The notes under the pieces are model-generated. The model worked only from the letters and a program-made list of their open reading frames with translations. It made no database searches and had not been told where the DNA came from. From positions 3,410,001 through 3,474,000 of the forward strand of contig NZ_CP011502.1 in assembly GCF_001509405.1 (NCBI RefSeq): a DNA stretch of 64,000 nt. Reading direction: 5' to 3'. How positions within the stretch are numbered: position 1 is the first letter of the stretch; each line of letters starts with the position of its first letter. Below are positions 56,566 to 64,000 of this stretch, one piece after another. The translations under genes and the position numbers were made by a program. The stretch is from Aeromicrobium erythreum. GTDB taxonomy: Bacteria > Actinomycetota > Actinomycetes > Propionibacteriales > Nocardioidaceae.

Positions 56566-57369
56566 TCAGCCAAACGTGCGGGGGCCGAACTCGGGCTGCT
56601 CGCGCTTCAGGCCCGCCTTGCGGGCGATCGCGGTGTTCGGGGAGCGGAACATGGCGAGCTGGTAGAGGCGCTCGCGGCGGAACGCGGAACGCAGCCCCCC
56701 GAGGCGCACCAGGTTGAGCAGCTTCTTGCTGGCGGCGACGGAGTCGGGCGACCGGGCGACGATCGCGTCGACCAGCTCCAGTGCCGGCTTCAGCGGGTCG
56801 TCGGCGACGCCGGACGCCAGGCCGATCTCCGCGGCCTCGGCACCGGAGACGGTCTCGCCGGTGATCGCGAGCCGCTTGGCGACGTCGGCTCCGACCAGCT
56901 CGACGAGGGGCACGGTGCCGCTCATGTCGGGCACGAGGCCCCACTTGGCCTCCAGCAGCGACCACCGCGCGTCGGGCGTCGTGAAGCGGAAGTCGGCGGC
57001 GAGGGCCAGCTGGATGCCGGCGCCGAACACGTGACCGTGCGTCACGGCGATGACCGGCACGGGCAGCTCGCGCCACGCCCACAGCGCCTGCTGGAAGCCG
57101 TTCGTCGCGCGCCAGGGGAGGGTCAGGAAGAACCGGGCGACCTTGGCCCGCTGCGGCTGCACCGACGCGAAGTCGAGGCCCGCGCAGAAGGAGTCGCCCT
57201 CGCCCTGCAGCACGACGGCGCGGACGCTGCGGTCACGGCGCACCTCGGCGGCGGCGTCGAGCAGACCCTGCAGGACGTCGAAGTCGACGCCGTTGAGCTT
57301 CTCGGGCCGGTTGAGGCTGACGTACGCGACGGGCCCGTCGATGCGGGTGAGGACGGCAGACGTGGTCAT
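56566..57369 (-). CDS. Enoyl-CoA hydratase/isomerase (crotonase) family protein
   Basis: Crotonase-fold enzyme of 267 residues. The domain begins VAYVSLNRPEKLNGVDFDVLQ near 14, the oxyanion-hole strand is GDSFCAGLDFASV near 57-69, and VTHGHVFGAGIQLALAADFRF lies near 108-128. The catalytic-Glu position EAKWGLVPDMSGTVPL near 138 has only one Glu of the classical hydratase pair, so isomerase or other crotonase chemistry is as likely. TAGCCT ends six bases before the ATG, fitting a leaderless start. The palindromic array lies directly downstream. Confidence 0.87.
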   Translation of the reverse strand: MTTSAVLTRIDGPVAYVSLNRPEKLNGVDFDVLQGLLDAAAEVRRDRSVRAVVLQGEGDSFCAGLDFASVQPQRAKVARFFLTLPWRATNGFQQALWAWRELPVPVIAVTHGHVFGAGIQLALAADFRFTTPDARWSLLEAKWGLVPDMSGTVPLVELVGADVAKRLAITGETVSGAEAAEIGLASGVADDPLKPALELVDAIVARSPDSVAASKKLLNLVRLGGLRSAFRRERLYQLAMFRSPNTAIARKAGLKREQPEFGPRTFG

Positions 57370-57405
57370 GGATCAAGGCTAGACCTCGCCCCGACGAGGT
57401 CGCGG

Positions 57406-58386
57406 TCAGCGCACGCGGTCGAGGACCTTGCGCACGGCCGTGCCGACGTCGGCGGCGACCTCGGGAGCCTCGGTGCCGTAGCGGATCCGCAGCTCGTCGG
57501 GCCAGCCGGGAGTGGCCCGGATGAAGGCGGCGCGTCCACCGTTCTCGACGTGGTGACGCACGATCCCCGCCGAGTCGCCCGGAGCGTTCCAGAGCACGAC
57601 GACCGACGGAGACAGCCTCCAGGCGAGGTCGAGCACCTCCCGCGGGCCGATGTCGGGACCGATGACGCGCAGCACGACGTCGGCCTGCGCGAGCGCGGCC
57701 GCCCAGGCGACGAACGGGAGCGCCTGCGACTCCTCCGTGAAGGTGGCGAGCAGCACCTGCGGCTTGAGCCCGCCCTGGGCGGGCGGGGCGCTGGGCCCGC
57801 GTACCGCGAGCAGCGCGTCGAGCACGGTCCGCAGGGTGAGGGACAACGCGTCGCGGTCGAGGTTGCCGCGAGACGACTCCTGCGTGAGGCGGCCGAGGGC
57901 GGGCGACAGCACGTCGCGCCACGCCTCGAGCACCGACGACGACTCCAGCACGCCGGCGACGAGCTGCTGCAGTCGTGTCTCGTCGCTGGCGGTGGCGGCG
58001 GCGAGCAGGGAGTCGAGGAGGTCGTCGGTCTCCACCTGAGCCGTGTGACCGGTCTCGCCCCGCAGGGCCGCAGCGAGGTCGTCGCGATCGAGGTGCCGGG
58101 CGACGCGGGCGGCGTCCTGCGCGGAGACCCCGCGCGAGACCATGCGGCGGACCAGCTCGACGCGGGTGATGTCGCGCTCGGTGTACCGGCGGTGGCCGCC
58201 GTGCGTGCGGTGGCTCGGACCGATGCCGTAGCGACGCTCCCAGGTGCGCAGGGTCGACGCAGCGACACCGAGTCGCGAGGAGACTGCTCCCACGCCCCAC
58301 GTCAGGTCAGTGCCGGCGTCGGCGACGTCGCTCCACTGTCCCGCGGGCTGACGGGGTTCCTCGGGACGTCCTGGTGTTTCCTTCAC
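57406..58386 (-). CDS. MerR-family regulator with degenerate B12-binding-like domain
   Basis: Regulator of 326 residues. The MerR helix-turn-helix is at about 28-97 (GVGAVSSRLGVAASTLRTWE, HRTHGGHRRYTERDITRVEL). A helical domain (about 110-200) and a Rossmann-like C-terminal domain (210-320) give the CarH/LitR layout. In CarH-type proteins the cobalamin ligand lies in an E-x-H segment; here the equivalent reads TEESQALPFVAW, with no His, so cobalamin binding is doubtful. The start is GTG 58386. It is divergent from the WhiB-like gene. Targets are unknown. Confidence 0.82.
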   Translation of the reverse strand: MKETPGRPEEPRQPAGQWSDVADAGTDLTWGVGAVSSRLGVAASTLRTWERRYGIGPSHRTHGGHRRYTERDITRVELVRRMVSRGVSAQDAARVARHLDRDDLAAALRGETGHTAQVETDDLLDSLLAAATASDETRLQQLVAGVLESSSVLEAWRDVLSPALGRLTQESSRGNLDRDALSLTLRTVLDALLAVRGPSAPPAQGGLKPQVLLATFTEESQALPFVAWAAALAQADVVLRVIGPDIGPREVLDLAWRLSPSVVVLWNAPGDSAGIVRHHVENGGRAAFIRATPGWPDELRIRYGTEAPEVAADVGTAVRKVLDRVR

Positions 58387-58444
58387 CTACGCCACCTCCC
58401 AGCCTTCCTGGGTAGGTTGCTCATGTTACGGAGGATCCAGGATC

Positions 58445-58473
58445 TTGCCATTCTGCTTCAAGGTGCATAGATT
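58445..58473 (+). promoter_or_regulatory. Promoter of the WhiB-like gene
   Basis: TTGCCA (58445-58450), a 17-base spacer, then TAGATT (58468-58473), followed by about 90 bases of leader to the ATG, which has a GGGGG-rich ribosome site. In contrast to many genes here, this message has a long 5' leader. An imperfect inverted repeat (CCCAG...CTGGG) near 58398-58412 lies nearer the MerR gene. Confidence 0.6.
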
Positions 58474-58564
58474 GTGAGCAAGTTGTGTTTCTGGTCGGAG
58501 CCTCTCCGTCCCGGAGCCCATCAAGGTCGCCGGAGACTCCGACGCGACCGAGAGGGGGCACGAA

Positions 58565-58861
58565 ATGGTCAACATCAGACGCCTGCCGATGCCGCTGCAG
58601 GAGACGTACGACTGGCAGTACGACGGTCTCTGCCGTGAGGTCGATCCGGAGAGCTTCTTCTCGCCGGAGGCCGAGCGCGGAGCGCCGAAGGCCCGCCGAG
58701 AACAGGCCGCGAAGGCGCTCTGCCTGCGCTGCCCGGTGATCGAGCAGTGCCGTGAACACGCGCTTTCGGTGCAGGAACCGTACGGTGTGTGGGGAGGGCT
58801 CAGCGAGGCCGAGCGGCGCGACATCCTCAGCCGCAGCCCGCACCCTCACCGCGCTGCCTGA
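58565..58861 (+). CDS. whiB3: WhiB-family iron-sulfur regulator, WhiB3/WhiD-like
   Basis: WhiB protein of 98 residues binding a [4Fe-4S] cluster. Cysteines are in GLCREVDPE near 22 and in ALCLRCPVIEQC near 52-63 (C-x2-C-x5-C). The G[VI]WGG turn is YGVWGGLSEAERR near 73. The LP...YDWQYDGLCR start, the ERG...RREQAAKALC block and CPVIEQCREHAL match WhiB3 of Mycobacterium and WhiD of Streptomyces more than WhiB1 or WhiB2. These act with the primary sigma factor in redox or developmental control. The assignment to the subgroup is by eye. Confidence 0.9.
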   Translation: MVNIRRLPMPLQETYDWQYDGLCREVDPESFFSPEAERGAPKARREQAAKALCLRCPVIEQCREHALSVQEPYGVWGGLSEAERRDILSRSPHPHRAA

Positions 58862-58882
58862 CCCCCACCGAGAGGACTCCCC

Positions 58883-59443
58883 GTGTCCGATGCATCCCTG
58901 TCCGGCAAGACGATCGCCTTCCTCACCGCCGAGATCGGGGTGGAGAAGCCCGAGCTCGAGGAGCCGTGGAAGGCGGTCGTCGAGGCCGGTGGCACACCCG
59001 TGCACATCGCGCCCGAGGCCGGCACCGTCCAGTCGATGGTGAACGACACCGACAAGGACGCCACGTTCGAGGCGACGGTCGCCGTGGCCGACGCCTCGGC
59101 GTCCGACTACGACGCCCTGGTGCTGCCCGGCGGCACCGTGAACGCCGACAAGGTGCGCTCCGACGAGACGTCGGTCGCCCTGGTGAAGGCGTTCGTCGAC
59201 GCCGGCAAGCCGGTGGCCGCGATCTGCCACGCCCCGTGGACGCTGGTCGAGGCCGGCGTGCTCCCGGGCAAGACGCTCACGTCGTTCCCGTCGCTGGCGA
59301 CGGACGTCAAGAACGCCGGTGGCACCTGGCAGGACGCCGAGGTGTTCCACTGCCCGGCGAACGGCTGGGACCTCGTCACCTCCCGCAACCCCGACGACAT
59401 CCCGGCGTTCAACGCGAAGCTCGTGGAGGTCTTCGCGGGCTGA
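58883..59443 (+). CDS. PfpI/DJ-1-family type 1 glutamine-amidotransferase-like protein
   Basis: PfpI-type protein of 186 residues: KTIAFLTAEIGVEKPELEEP near 9-28 with the Glu of the active site, DYDALVLPGGTVNADKVR near 75 and the nucleophile elbow AAICHAPWTLVEAG near 112 (Cys, with adjacent His). Members act as deglycases, chaperones or stress proteases, but the precise activity here is not readable. The start is GTG 58883, 22 bases after the WhiB stop, preceded by GAGAGGA, so the two are probably co-transcribed. A strong hairpin follows. Confidence 0.88.
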   Translation: MSDASLSGKTIAFLTAEIGVEKPELEEPWKAVVEAGGTPVHIAPEAGTVQSMVNDTDKDATFEATVAVADASASDYDALVLPGGTVNADKVRSDETSVALVKAFVDAGKPVAAICHAPWTLVEAGVLPGKTLTSFPSLATDVKNAGGTWQDAEVFHCPANGWDLVTSRNPDDIPAFNAKLVEVFAG

Positions 59444-59462
59444 GGCTCGCGATCCCGAACGA

Positions 59463-59507
59463 CGACGAAGGCGCTGTCATCCGACCTGGGTGGCAGCGCC
59501 TTCGTCG
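59463..59507. terminator. Terminator hairpin after the PfpI-like gene
   Basis: CGACGAAGGCGCTG (59463-59476) pairs perfectly with CAGCGCCTTCGTCG (59494-59507) around a 17-base loop, between convergent genes. It is probably used from both sides. Confidence 0.75.
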
Positions 59508-59538
59508 ATCGTGGGACCTTCGTCGTCCGCGAGGTGCG

Positions 59539-59850
59539 TCAGGAACCGGGCCACTCGCCGGTGACCTTCTCGAACGTGCGGGCGCCCTGGCGGTTGATGA
59601 CCGCCTTGACGACGGCGTAGATCGCGCCCTGCAGCGCCGCCGCGACGAGGATCTCCTTGATCGGGTACTCGCTCTCCAGCGGACCGGGTGCGTCGGAGCG
59701 CTGGTCGCTGCTGGGGCTGACGCGCTTCCAGATCTGCTTGAAGATCAGGCTCGACAGCAGCCCGCCGAGGATCGAGCTGACGATCCCCACGGGCCGGTAG
59801 AGGAGCTTGGCCGAGGTGCTGGGCTGCTTCGAGGGTGCGCGACTGGGCAT
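59539..59850 (-). CDS. DUF4235 membrane protein
   Basis: Small protein of 103 residues of the DUF4235 family. One hydrophobic helix is LLYRPVGIVSSILGGLLSSLIFKQIWKRV (about 16-45) and a second is EILVAAALQGAIYAVVKAVINRQGAR (about 66-90). The family occurs widely in actinobacteria with unknown function. The ATG follows TACCGT by seven bases, consistent with leaderless expression. The open frame extends to 59886 without support. Confidence 0.8.
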   Translation of the reverse strand: MPSRAPSKQPSTSAKLLYRPVGIVSSILGGLLSSLIFKQIWKRVSPSSDQRSDAPGPLESEYPIKEILVAAALQGAIYAVVKAVINRQGARTFEKVTGEWPGS

Positions 59851-59897
59851 GGGACCGACGGTAGCCACCCGCACCGACGGGCGCACCCCGGCGACGA

Positions 59898-60038
59898 TCA
59901 GGCGTCGTCCCGACGGCGGACCACGTCAGGACGGGTGAACGCCGACCCGAGCAGCGCGGTGGCCACGACCTGCTGCACGCGCCGTCGGCGTCGGCCGTGC
60001 GCGGCGCGGCGTCGGTTCGCCGACGTGAACCGGTCCAC
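59898..60038 (-). CDS. Small arginine-rich hypothetical protein
   Basis: Possible 46-residue protein starting at GTG 60038, three bases after the stop of the ABC permease gene. It has a very basic N-terminal half (RRRAAHGRRRRRVQQ), a short hydrophobic piece and a basic end. The close spacing and GC-rich third positions support translation as the last gene of the PadR-ABC operon, but no family is recognised, and high-GC sequence easily gives such frames. Confidence 0.35.
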   Translation of the reverse strand: MDRFTSANRRRAAHGRRRRRVQQVVATALLGSAFTRPDVVRRRDDA

Positions 60039-60041
60039 GGC

Positions 60042-61400
60042 CTACTCCGTCCGCAGGTGCAGTGGGCGGGCCGCATCGACCGCCACAGGCCTGACGAGTC
60101 GGGCGGCCGCCCAGGCCGCGAGGCTGACGCACGCCCAGGTGCCGAGGATCCCGACGACGACCGCCACGAGCCGGGTCCCGCCGAGCGACTCCCCGACGAG
60201 CAGGAGGCCGGAGTAGCCGAGCGCGCCGATCGTCGCGCCGGTCACGCCGAGCGGGACGGCGACGAGCCGCACCTGACGCAGGAGCGCCCGGTCGAGGTCG
60301 ACCTGGGTCGTGCCCGTGGCCGCGAGGAACGCGATCTCCCGCCGCGACTCCCAGATGGACTCGACGGCGTGCACGGCGAGGGAGCCCGCGAGCACCGCCA
60401 GCGCGACGAGGGCCGCCACGGCGGTCGCGACCGCGCCGATGTCGTAGGTTCCGTCAGCCTCCCACTGGCCCATCGCCATGACGTCGCCGGAGAAGACGGC
60501 CGTAGTGCCGAGCGCGAGGCCGATCGCGCCGACGCCTGCCGCCGCCCTGCCGGCGGCCCCGGGGGCCACGAGCACCCGCTGTGCCGCCAGCAGGTCGGGT
60601 GCCGTCCTCGCACGACGGACGGCACGACGGGCGACGCCGTAGGCGACCCACGGCGCGGAGCCGACCAGGCCGAGGACGATGAGGCCCAGGGCGACGAAGG
60701 TGAGCAGGAGGTAGACGTCGCTGCCGTAGCCGGCCCCCAGCTGCGTCACCAGGAGGACAGCGCCGGCGACGAGCGCGGCTGGGCCCCGCCACGACAAGCC
60801 CGACCGGAGGTCGACACGGCGGGCGGTGCCCAGCGGGTCGTCCTTGCCCGCTCGCGCGCCGACACCGGCGCCGACCAGGGCGACGCCGACGAGGACGAGC
60901 GGGACGACCCACAGGGGTGGGAAGGACGTCGGGGCGAGAAAGCCCGGACCCGCGAGCAGGGACCGGAGCAGCAGGAACGTGGGGATGCCGAGCACTCCTC
61001 CGACGAGCGCAGGCAGCGCCACCTCGAGGGCCGCGAGGGCTCGCACGTCCCGCCGCGTGGCCCCGGCGAGCCGGAGGGCCGCGTCACGTCGCTGCCTGGA
61101 GGCGGCGCCCAGCCGCACCGCCTGGTCGAGCAGCAGCAGCGGGGGCAGCACGAGCACGATCGCGCCGAACAGCACGCCGCCGCGGGTACCTGGGTCGGCG
61201 ACGATCCAGTTGACGGACTCGAGGTCGGTGCCGTAGCCGCGGGCGTCGATGACCAGGTCCGAGGGAATGCGCTCGAACCAGAGCATGGCGATCGACGCGG
61301 CCGCCATGAGCACGGCGGTCGCGACCGCGGTCGCGGCGACCACGACGAGAGCGCGCGACCCTGCCCCGGCGCGCAGGAGCGCGGGGACGACGCTCCTCAT
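60042..61400 (-). CDS. ABC transporter FtsX-like permease
   Basis: Membrane protein of 452 residues with about eight to ten hydrophobic segments in two FtsX/MacB-like halves, the second repeating the 4-segment pattern (from about 285). Extracytoplasmic parts are short. It overlaps the ATPase gene upstream (ATG within ATGA). With that ATPase it forms a MacB/LolCDE-type mechanotransmission or export system, and the PadR gene ahead implies induction by a compound. The substrate is unknown. Confidence 0.85.
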   Translation of the reverse strand: MRSVVPALLRAGAGSRALVVVAATAVATAVLMAAASIAMLWFERIPSDLVIDARGYGTDLESVNWIVADPGTRGGVLFGAIVLVLPPLLLLDQAVRLGAASRQRRDAALRLAGATRRDVRALAALEVALPALVGGVLGIPTFLLLRSLLAGPGFLAPTSFPPLWVVPLVLVGVALVGAGVGARAGKDDPLGTARRVDLRSGLSWRGPAALVAGAVLLVTQLGAGYGSDVYLLLTFVALGLIVLGLVGSAPWVAYGVARRAVRRARTAPDLLAAQRVLVAPGAAGRAAAGVGAIGLALGTTAVFSGDVMAMGQWEADGTYDIGAVATAVAALVALAVLAGSLAVHAVESIWESRREIAFLAATGTTQVDLDRALLRQVRLVAVPLGVTGATIGALGYSGLLLVGESLGGTRLVAVVVGILGTWACVSLAAWAAARLVRPVAVDAARPLHLRTE

Positions 61401-62089
61401 CGCGCCGCCTCCTCGCTGACGACACGACCGTCGCGCAGCACGACCTCGCGGTCGAGGGCTGCGGCGACGCGGTTGTCGTGGGTGACCACGACGAGGGCCG
61501 CACCGGACTCCGCCGTGGCGGTGCGCATGACGTCGAGCACCTCCTCGGCGGTGACGGTGTCGAGCGCGCCGGTCGGCTCGTCGGCGAGCACGAGGCGCGG
61601 CGACGTGACGAGCGCGCGGGCGATCGCGACCCGTTGCTGCTCGCCGCCGGAGAGCTCGCCCGGTCGCTGACCGGCGAGGTCCCCGACCCCGAGCCGATCC
61701 AGCCAGTGGTGGGCGGCGGCCTCGGCCGCGTCTCGCGCCGACTTCTCGAGCAGCAGCGGGAAGGCCACGTTCTGCAGGGCCGTGAGCTCGGGGACGAGCT
61801 GCCCGAACTGGAGCACCAGACCGATCTCTCGCCGCCGCAGCCGCGTGCGCTGTGCGTCGTCGAGGGTGTCGAGGTCGTGCCCGACGACCTCGACCGTCCC
61901 CGACTGCGGCCTGAGGACACCCGCCAGGGCGAGCAGCAGCGTCGACTTGCCGGACCCGGACCGCCCGGTGACCGCCACCCGCTCACCTTCCACCACCTGG
62001 ACGGAGGCGCCTGCGAGGGCGAGCGAACGGCCGTAGGACTGGTGCACCTCGTGAGCGCGTGCGACGACGGCGGGCGGGGACGTGGTCAT
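61397..62089 (-). CDS. ABC transporter ATP-binding protein (MacB/LolD type)
   Basis: ATPase of 230 residues: Walker A is GRSGSGKST (about 42-50), the Q loop LQFGQLVPELTALQNV near 93, the signature LSGGEQQRVAIARAL near 143, Walker B LVLADEPTGALD near 163 and the switch His in VVVTHDNRVAA near 200. The LVPELTALQNVAFPL stretch is typical of the MacB/LolD/FtsE group working with FtsX-like permeases. ATG 62089 overlaps the PadR stop (ATGA), so PadR, ATPase and permease form one operon. Confidence 0.92.
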   Translation of the reverse strand: MTTSPPAVVARAHEVHQSYGRSLALAGASVQVVEGERVAVTGRSGSGKSTLLLALAGVLRPQSGTVEVVGHDLDTLDDAQRTRLRRREIGLVLQFGQLVPELTALQNVAFPLLLEKSARDAAEAAAHHWLDRLGVGDLAGQRPGELSGGEQQRVAIARALVTSPRLVLADEPTGALDTVTAEEVLDVMRTATAESGAALVVVTHDNRVAAALDREVVLRDGRVVSEEAAR

Positions 62090-62640
62090 CGGGTGACTCC
62101 TGCACTGGAGGGGCGTCGGGGTTCGAGGGAGGCTCGCGCAAAGCGGTCGGCGGCGGCCTGGAGCCACTGCAGGTCGGCGTCGAGGTGGGCGACGGCATGG
62201 TCGACGCTGACACGCGCGGCGACGTCGGTGGCAGCGTCACGCTCTCGAACGAGCCGGCGCATGGCCTCGAGGTGGGCCTCGCGCTGCCGGCGGAGGTAGG
62301 CGACGGCGTCGCCTCCAGCATGAAGGGCGGTGATCGTCTTGCGGACGACGTCGTCCGCCGCCGCAGGCGCGGGGGGCTCGACGTCGTCGAGCCACGCCTG
62401 CAGGCGGCTGCGACCTTCGTCCGTCAGGGCGTACGTGATGCGCTCGGGACCGCCCGACGGGTCCGCAGTCTCCACCACCTCGACCGCCCCGTCGTCCGAC
62501 AGCTTGCTGAGCGTCGCGTACACCTGCCCGTAGGCGAGCGGCTTGGCTGCTGGGAAGCGGGCGTCGTGGGCGCGCTTCACGTCGTAGCCGTGCGCGGGTC
62601 CGTCGGCGAGGATGCCGAGCAGCACGTGGGCGAGAGCCAT
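62086..62640 (-). CDS. PadR-family regulator of the ABC operon
   Basis: PadR-type winged-helix repressor of 184 residues: VLLGILADGPAHGYDVKRAHD near 5-25, LAYGQVYATLSKLSDDGAVE near 35-54 and TYALTDEGRSRLQAWL near 70-85. A helical C-terminal dimerisation part follows. The start MALAHVLLG is the conserved beginning; the upstream in-frame ATG is less likely. TATAGT lies six bases before this ATG, so the message is probably leaderless. It is the first gene of its own operon, hence autoregulated. Confidence 0.9.
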   Translation of the reverse strand: MALAHVLLGILADGPAHGYDVKRAHDARFPAAKPLAYGQVYATLSKLSDDGAVEVVETADPSGGPERITYALTDEGRSRLQAWLDDVEPPAPAAADDVVRKTITALHAGGDAVAYLRRQREAHLEAMRRLVRERDAATDVAARVSVDHAVAHLDADLQWLQAAADRFARASLEPRRPSSAGVTR

Positions 62641-62646
62641 GGCGCA

Positions 62647-62675
62647 ACTATACACATCATGTATTCATGTGGTGA
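62647..62675 (-). promoter_or_regulatory. Promoter and operator of the PadR-ABC operon
   Basis: On the minus strand TTCACC, an 18-base spacer and TATAGT form the promoter. The palindrome ATACACATCATGTAT (62650-62664, five-base arms) overlaps the spacer and -10 and resembles the ATACA/TGTAT-type sites used by PadR proteins. The TSS would fall at about the start codon. Confidence 0.65.
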
Positions 62676-62703
62676 AGAGTCGCGTACGACCATGCGGACG
62701 CAG

Positions 62704-62736
62704 GACGCCCTCCCACCCGAGGGGTGGGAGGGCGTC
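62704..62736 (-). terminator. Strong terminator hairpin after the quinone-oxidoreductase-like gene
   Basis: GACGCCCTCCCACCC and GGGTGGGAGGGCGTC form a perfect 15-pair stem with a three-base loop, 17 bases past the stop of the gene on the minus strand. It also separates that gene from the PadR operon on the same strand. Confidence 0.85.
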
Positions 62737-62753
62737 GACGTCGCTGCGGCGGC

Positions 62754-63683
62754 TCAGTCCTCGCTGACGCGGATGGCGAGCTTGCCGTGGACGTGGCCCT
62801 CGCGGCTGCGCGCGAACGCGTCGGCGAGGTCCTCGAGGTCGTAGACGCCGTCGACCTCCACGCGGACGGTGCCGTCGTCGACCAGGCCGACGAGGCGGCC
62901 GAGGTCGTCGGCGTCGGGGCGGACCCACAGCCAGAGCCCACCGTGCTCGAGCACGTCGGGGTCGGCGATGGACGCGTGGCGCCCGTCGTCCTCCAGCACG
63001 GCGACGGTCTGCTCGACCACGCCGCCGACGAGGTCGAGCACCACCGAGACGCCGTCGGGCGCGAGCTCGCGGACCGCGTCGACGAGACCGTCGCCGTACT
63101 CGACGGGCTCGCCGCCGAGGTCGCGGATGCGGTCGTGCTGCGACGCGGACGCCGAACCGATCACGCGGGCCCGGAAGGCACGGGCCGCGAGCTGGACGGC
63201 GAAGGAGCCGACGCCGCCGCCGGCGCCGTGGACGAGCACGGTGTCCTCGGGGCCGACCTCGAGCCGCTCGAGCGCCTGGAACGCCGTGAGTCCGGCGAGC
63301 GGCAGCGACGCTGCCTCCTCCCAGGACAGGTCGCGTGGCTTGCGGGCGGCGGCTCGCACCGGCACCGTCGTCAGCTCGGCGAAGGTCCCGCGGTGCACGT
63401 AGTCCTGGCGGTTGTAGGCGACGACCTCGTCACCCACCGCGAACTCGGGGGTGTCGATGCCGACGGCGGAGACGACGCCGGCGACGTCCCAGCCCGGGAC
63501 CACCGGGAAGCGGACGTCCATCATCGCGTCGAGGCCGCCACTCATCAGCTTCCAGTCGACCGGGTTGACCGAGGCGGCGCGCACCTCCACGAGGATCTCG
63601 CCCGGCCCGACCTTGGGGGTCGGCTGGTCGGTGAGCTCGAGGACGTCGTCGTCGCCGTACTGGGCATAGGTCATGGCACGCAT
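62754..63683 (-). CDS. NADPH:quinone reductase-like medium-chain dehydrogenase
   Basis: Zinc-free medium-chain reductase of 309 residues. A GroES-like N-terminal domain (about 25-110, VEVRAASVNPVDWKLMSGG) precedes the Rossmann domain with VLVHGAGGGVGSFAVQLAARA near 150-170. Cysteine and His zinc ligands are lacking, as in the quinone-oxidoreductase group. Reduces quinones or enones with NADPH in known relatives; the substrate here is unknown. The frame starts at ATG 63683; another ATG follows three codons later. It is followed by a strong terminator. Confidence 0.9.
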   Translation of the reverse strand: MRAMTYAQYGDDDVLELTDQPTPKVGPGEILVEVRAASVNPVDWKLMSGGLDAMMDVRFPVVPGWDVAGVVSAVGIDTPEFAVGDEVVAYNRQDYVHRGTFAELTTVPVRAAARKPRDLSWEEAASLPLAGLTAFQALERLEVGPEDTVLVHGAGGGVGSFAVQLAARAFRARVIGSASASQHDRIRDLGGEPVEYGDGLVDAVRELAPDGVSVVLDLVGGVVEQTVAVLEDDGRHASIADPDVLEHGGLWLWVRPDADDLGRLVGLVDDGTVRVEVDGVYDLEDLADAFARSREGHVHGKLAIRVSED

Positions 63684-63738
63684 GGAGGTGTCAACGGACG
63701 CGACCGGTGGACCATTCCGCGGCGTCTAGGCTCGGGGC

Positions 63739-64000
63739 ATGGCCACCCCGGACTTCGTCCTCGCCCTGCGCGCCAAGATCGGCACGGACCCGCTCTGGCT
63801 GCCGGGCGCCATCGCCGTCGTGTGCAAGGACGATCTCGTACTGATGGTGCGCAGATCCGACACCGGTGCGTGGACGCCGGTGACCGGCATCATCGATCCC
63901 GGCGAGCAACCTGCTGCGGCAGCCGTGCGCGAGACCCTCGAGGAGACTGGCGTGGTCGCCGATCCGATCCGACTCGCCTCGGTCGACGTCAGCGGCGAGG
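63739..64000 (+). CDS. NUDIX hydrolase, truncated by the window edge
   Basis: First 87 codons of a NUDIX hydrolase, which cleaves nucleoside diphosphates linked to another group. The NUDIX box is present in full: GIIDPGEQPAAAAVRETLEE followed by TG, near residues 52-73 (G-x5-E-x7-RE-x-x-EE-x-G). The N-terminus WLPGAIAVVCKDDLVLMVRR is typical of ADP-ribose or oxidised-nucleotide type members. TAGGCT ends six bases before the ATG. The C-terminus lies beyond the right edge, so specificity cannot be judged. Confidence 0.9.
   Translation, partial: MATPDFVLALRAKIGTDPLWLPGAIAVVCKDDLVLMVRRSDTGAWTPVTGIIDPGEQPAAAAVRETLEETGVVADPIRLASVDVSGE

Overview
The window is high-GC DNA with short intergenic gaps, many ATGA/GTGA gene overlaps, many start codons placed 6-7 bases after a TANNNT box, and actinobacterial marker genes (WhiB, the TreS-Mak-GlgE-GlgB pathway, an L/F-transferase, CGNR zinc-finger and WXG100-like proteins). 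This fits an actinobacterial chromosome. Gene content and the repeat types point to Nocardioidaceae (Aeromicrobium/Nocardioides-like), but that placement is inference.

Region 1 (1-25 kb) is a large alpha-glucan and trehalose block. It holds a GH65 disaccharide phosphorylase (cut by the left edge) coupled to beta-phosphoglucomutase. Next come malQ, glgX and treY, then an aldo/keto reductase with treZ, a second glgX, and the GlgE-pathway string glgE-treS-mak-glgB, followed by an arginine deiminase. Together these allow trehalose to be made from glycogen (GlgX, TreY, TreZ), glycogen to be made from trehalose (TreS, Mak, GlgE, GlgB), and disaccharides to be cleaved by phosphorolysis. The glgE frame has no stop codon at the family's usual end and runs into treS.

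The block is interrupted at 11.68-14.97 kb by an islet of visibly lower GC with three accessory genes. These are a multi-pass membrane protein and, divergent from it, a nucleoside-2-deoxyribosyltransferase-like protein coupled to a PEP-synthase/rifampicin-phosphotransferase-like ATP-grasp protein. This is the best candidate in the window for an undescribed (possibly defence) system.

Region 2 (26-36 kb) holds an isochorismatase-type hydrolase with an NCS1 transporter, a DUF5926 protein, an anti-sigma-like ATPase, a rhodanese, HU, Aat, an aminoglycoside-phosphotransferase-like protein, EcsC, GyrI-like and CGNR proteins and an EamA exporter. GTGGGGCCCCAC-cored palindromic repeats lie between several of these genes. 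Region 3 (35.4-38.6 kb) is a five-gene overlapping operon of type VII secretion flavour, with a WXG100-like pair and an XRE-cupin regulator.

Region 4 (38.7-47 kb) has a thioredoxin-reductase-like/methyltransferase fusion, a phytoene-desaturase-like oxidase and a leucine-catabolic operon (carboxylase beta and alpha, HMG-CoA lyase) divergent from a TetR gene across a palindromic operator. Region 5 (47-55.7 kb) has divergent regulator/exporter pairs (LysR/EamA, TetR/MFS), a frameshifted small membrane gene, a secreted GDPD, a reductase with an AraC-DinB fusion regulator, YigZ and a methyltransferase. From 55.7 to 56.5 kb there is an array of long palindromic repeats. Region 6 (56.5-64 kb) has an enoyl-CoA hydratase, a MerR-type regulator with a degenerate B12 domain, a WhiB3/WhiD-like protein, a PfpI-type protein, a PadR-ABC exporter operon, an NADPH:quinone-reductase-like enzyme and a NUDIX gene cut by the right edge.
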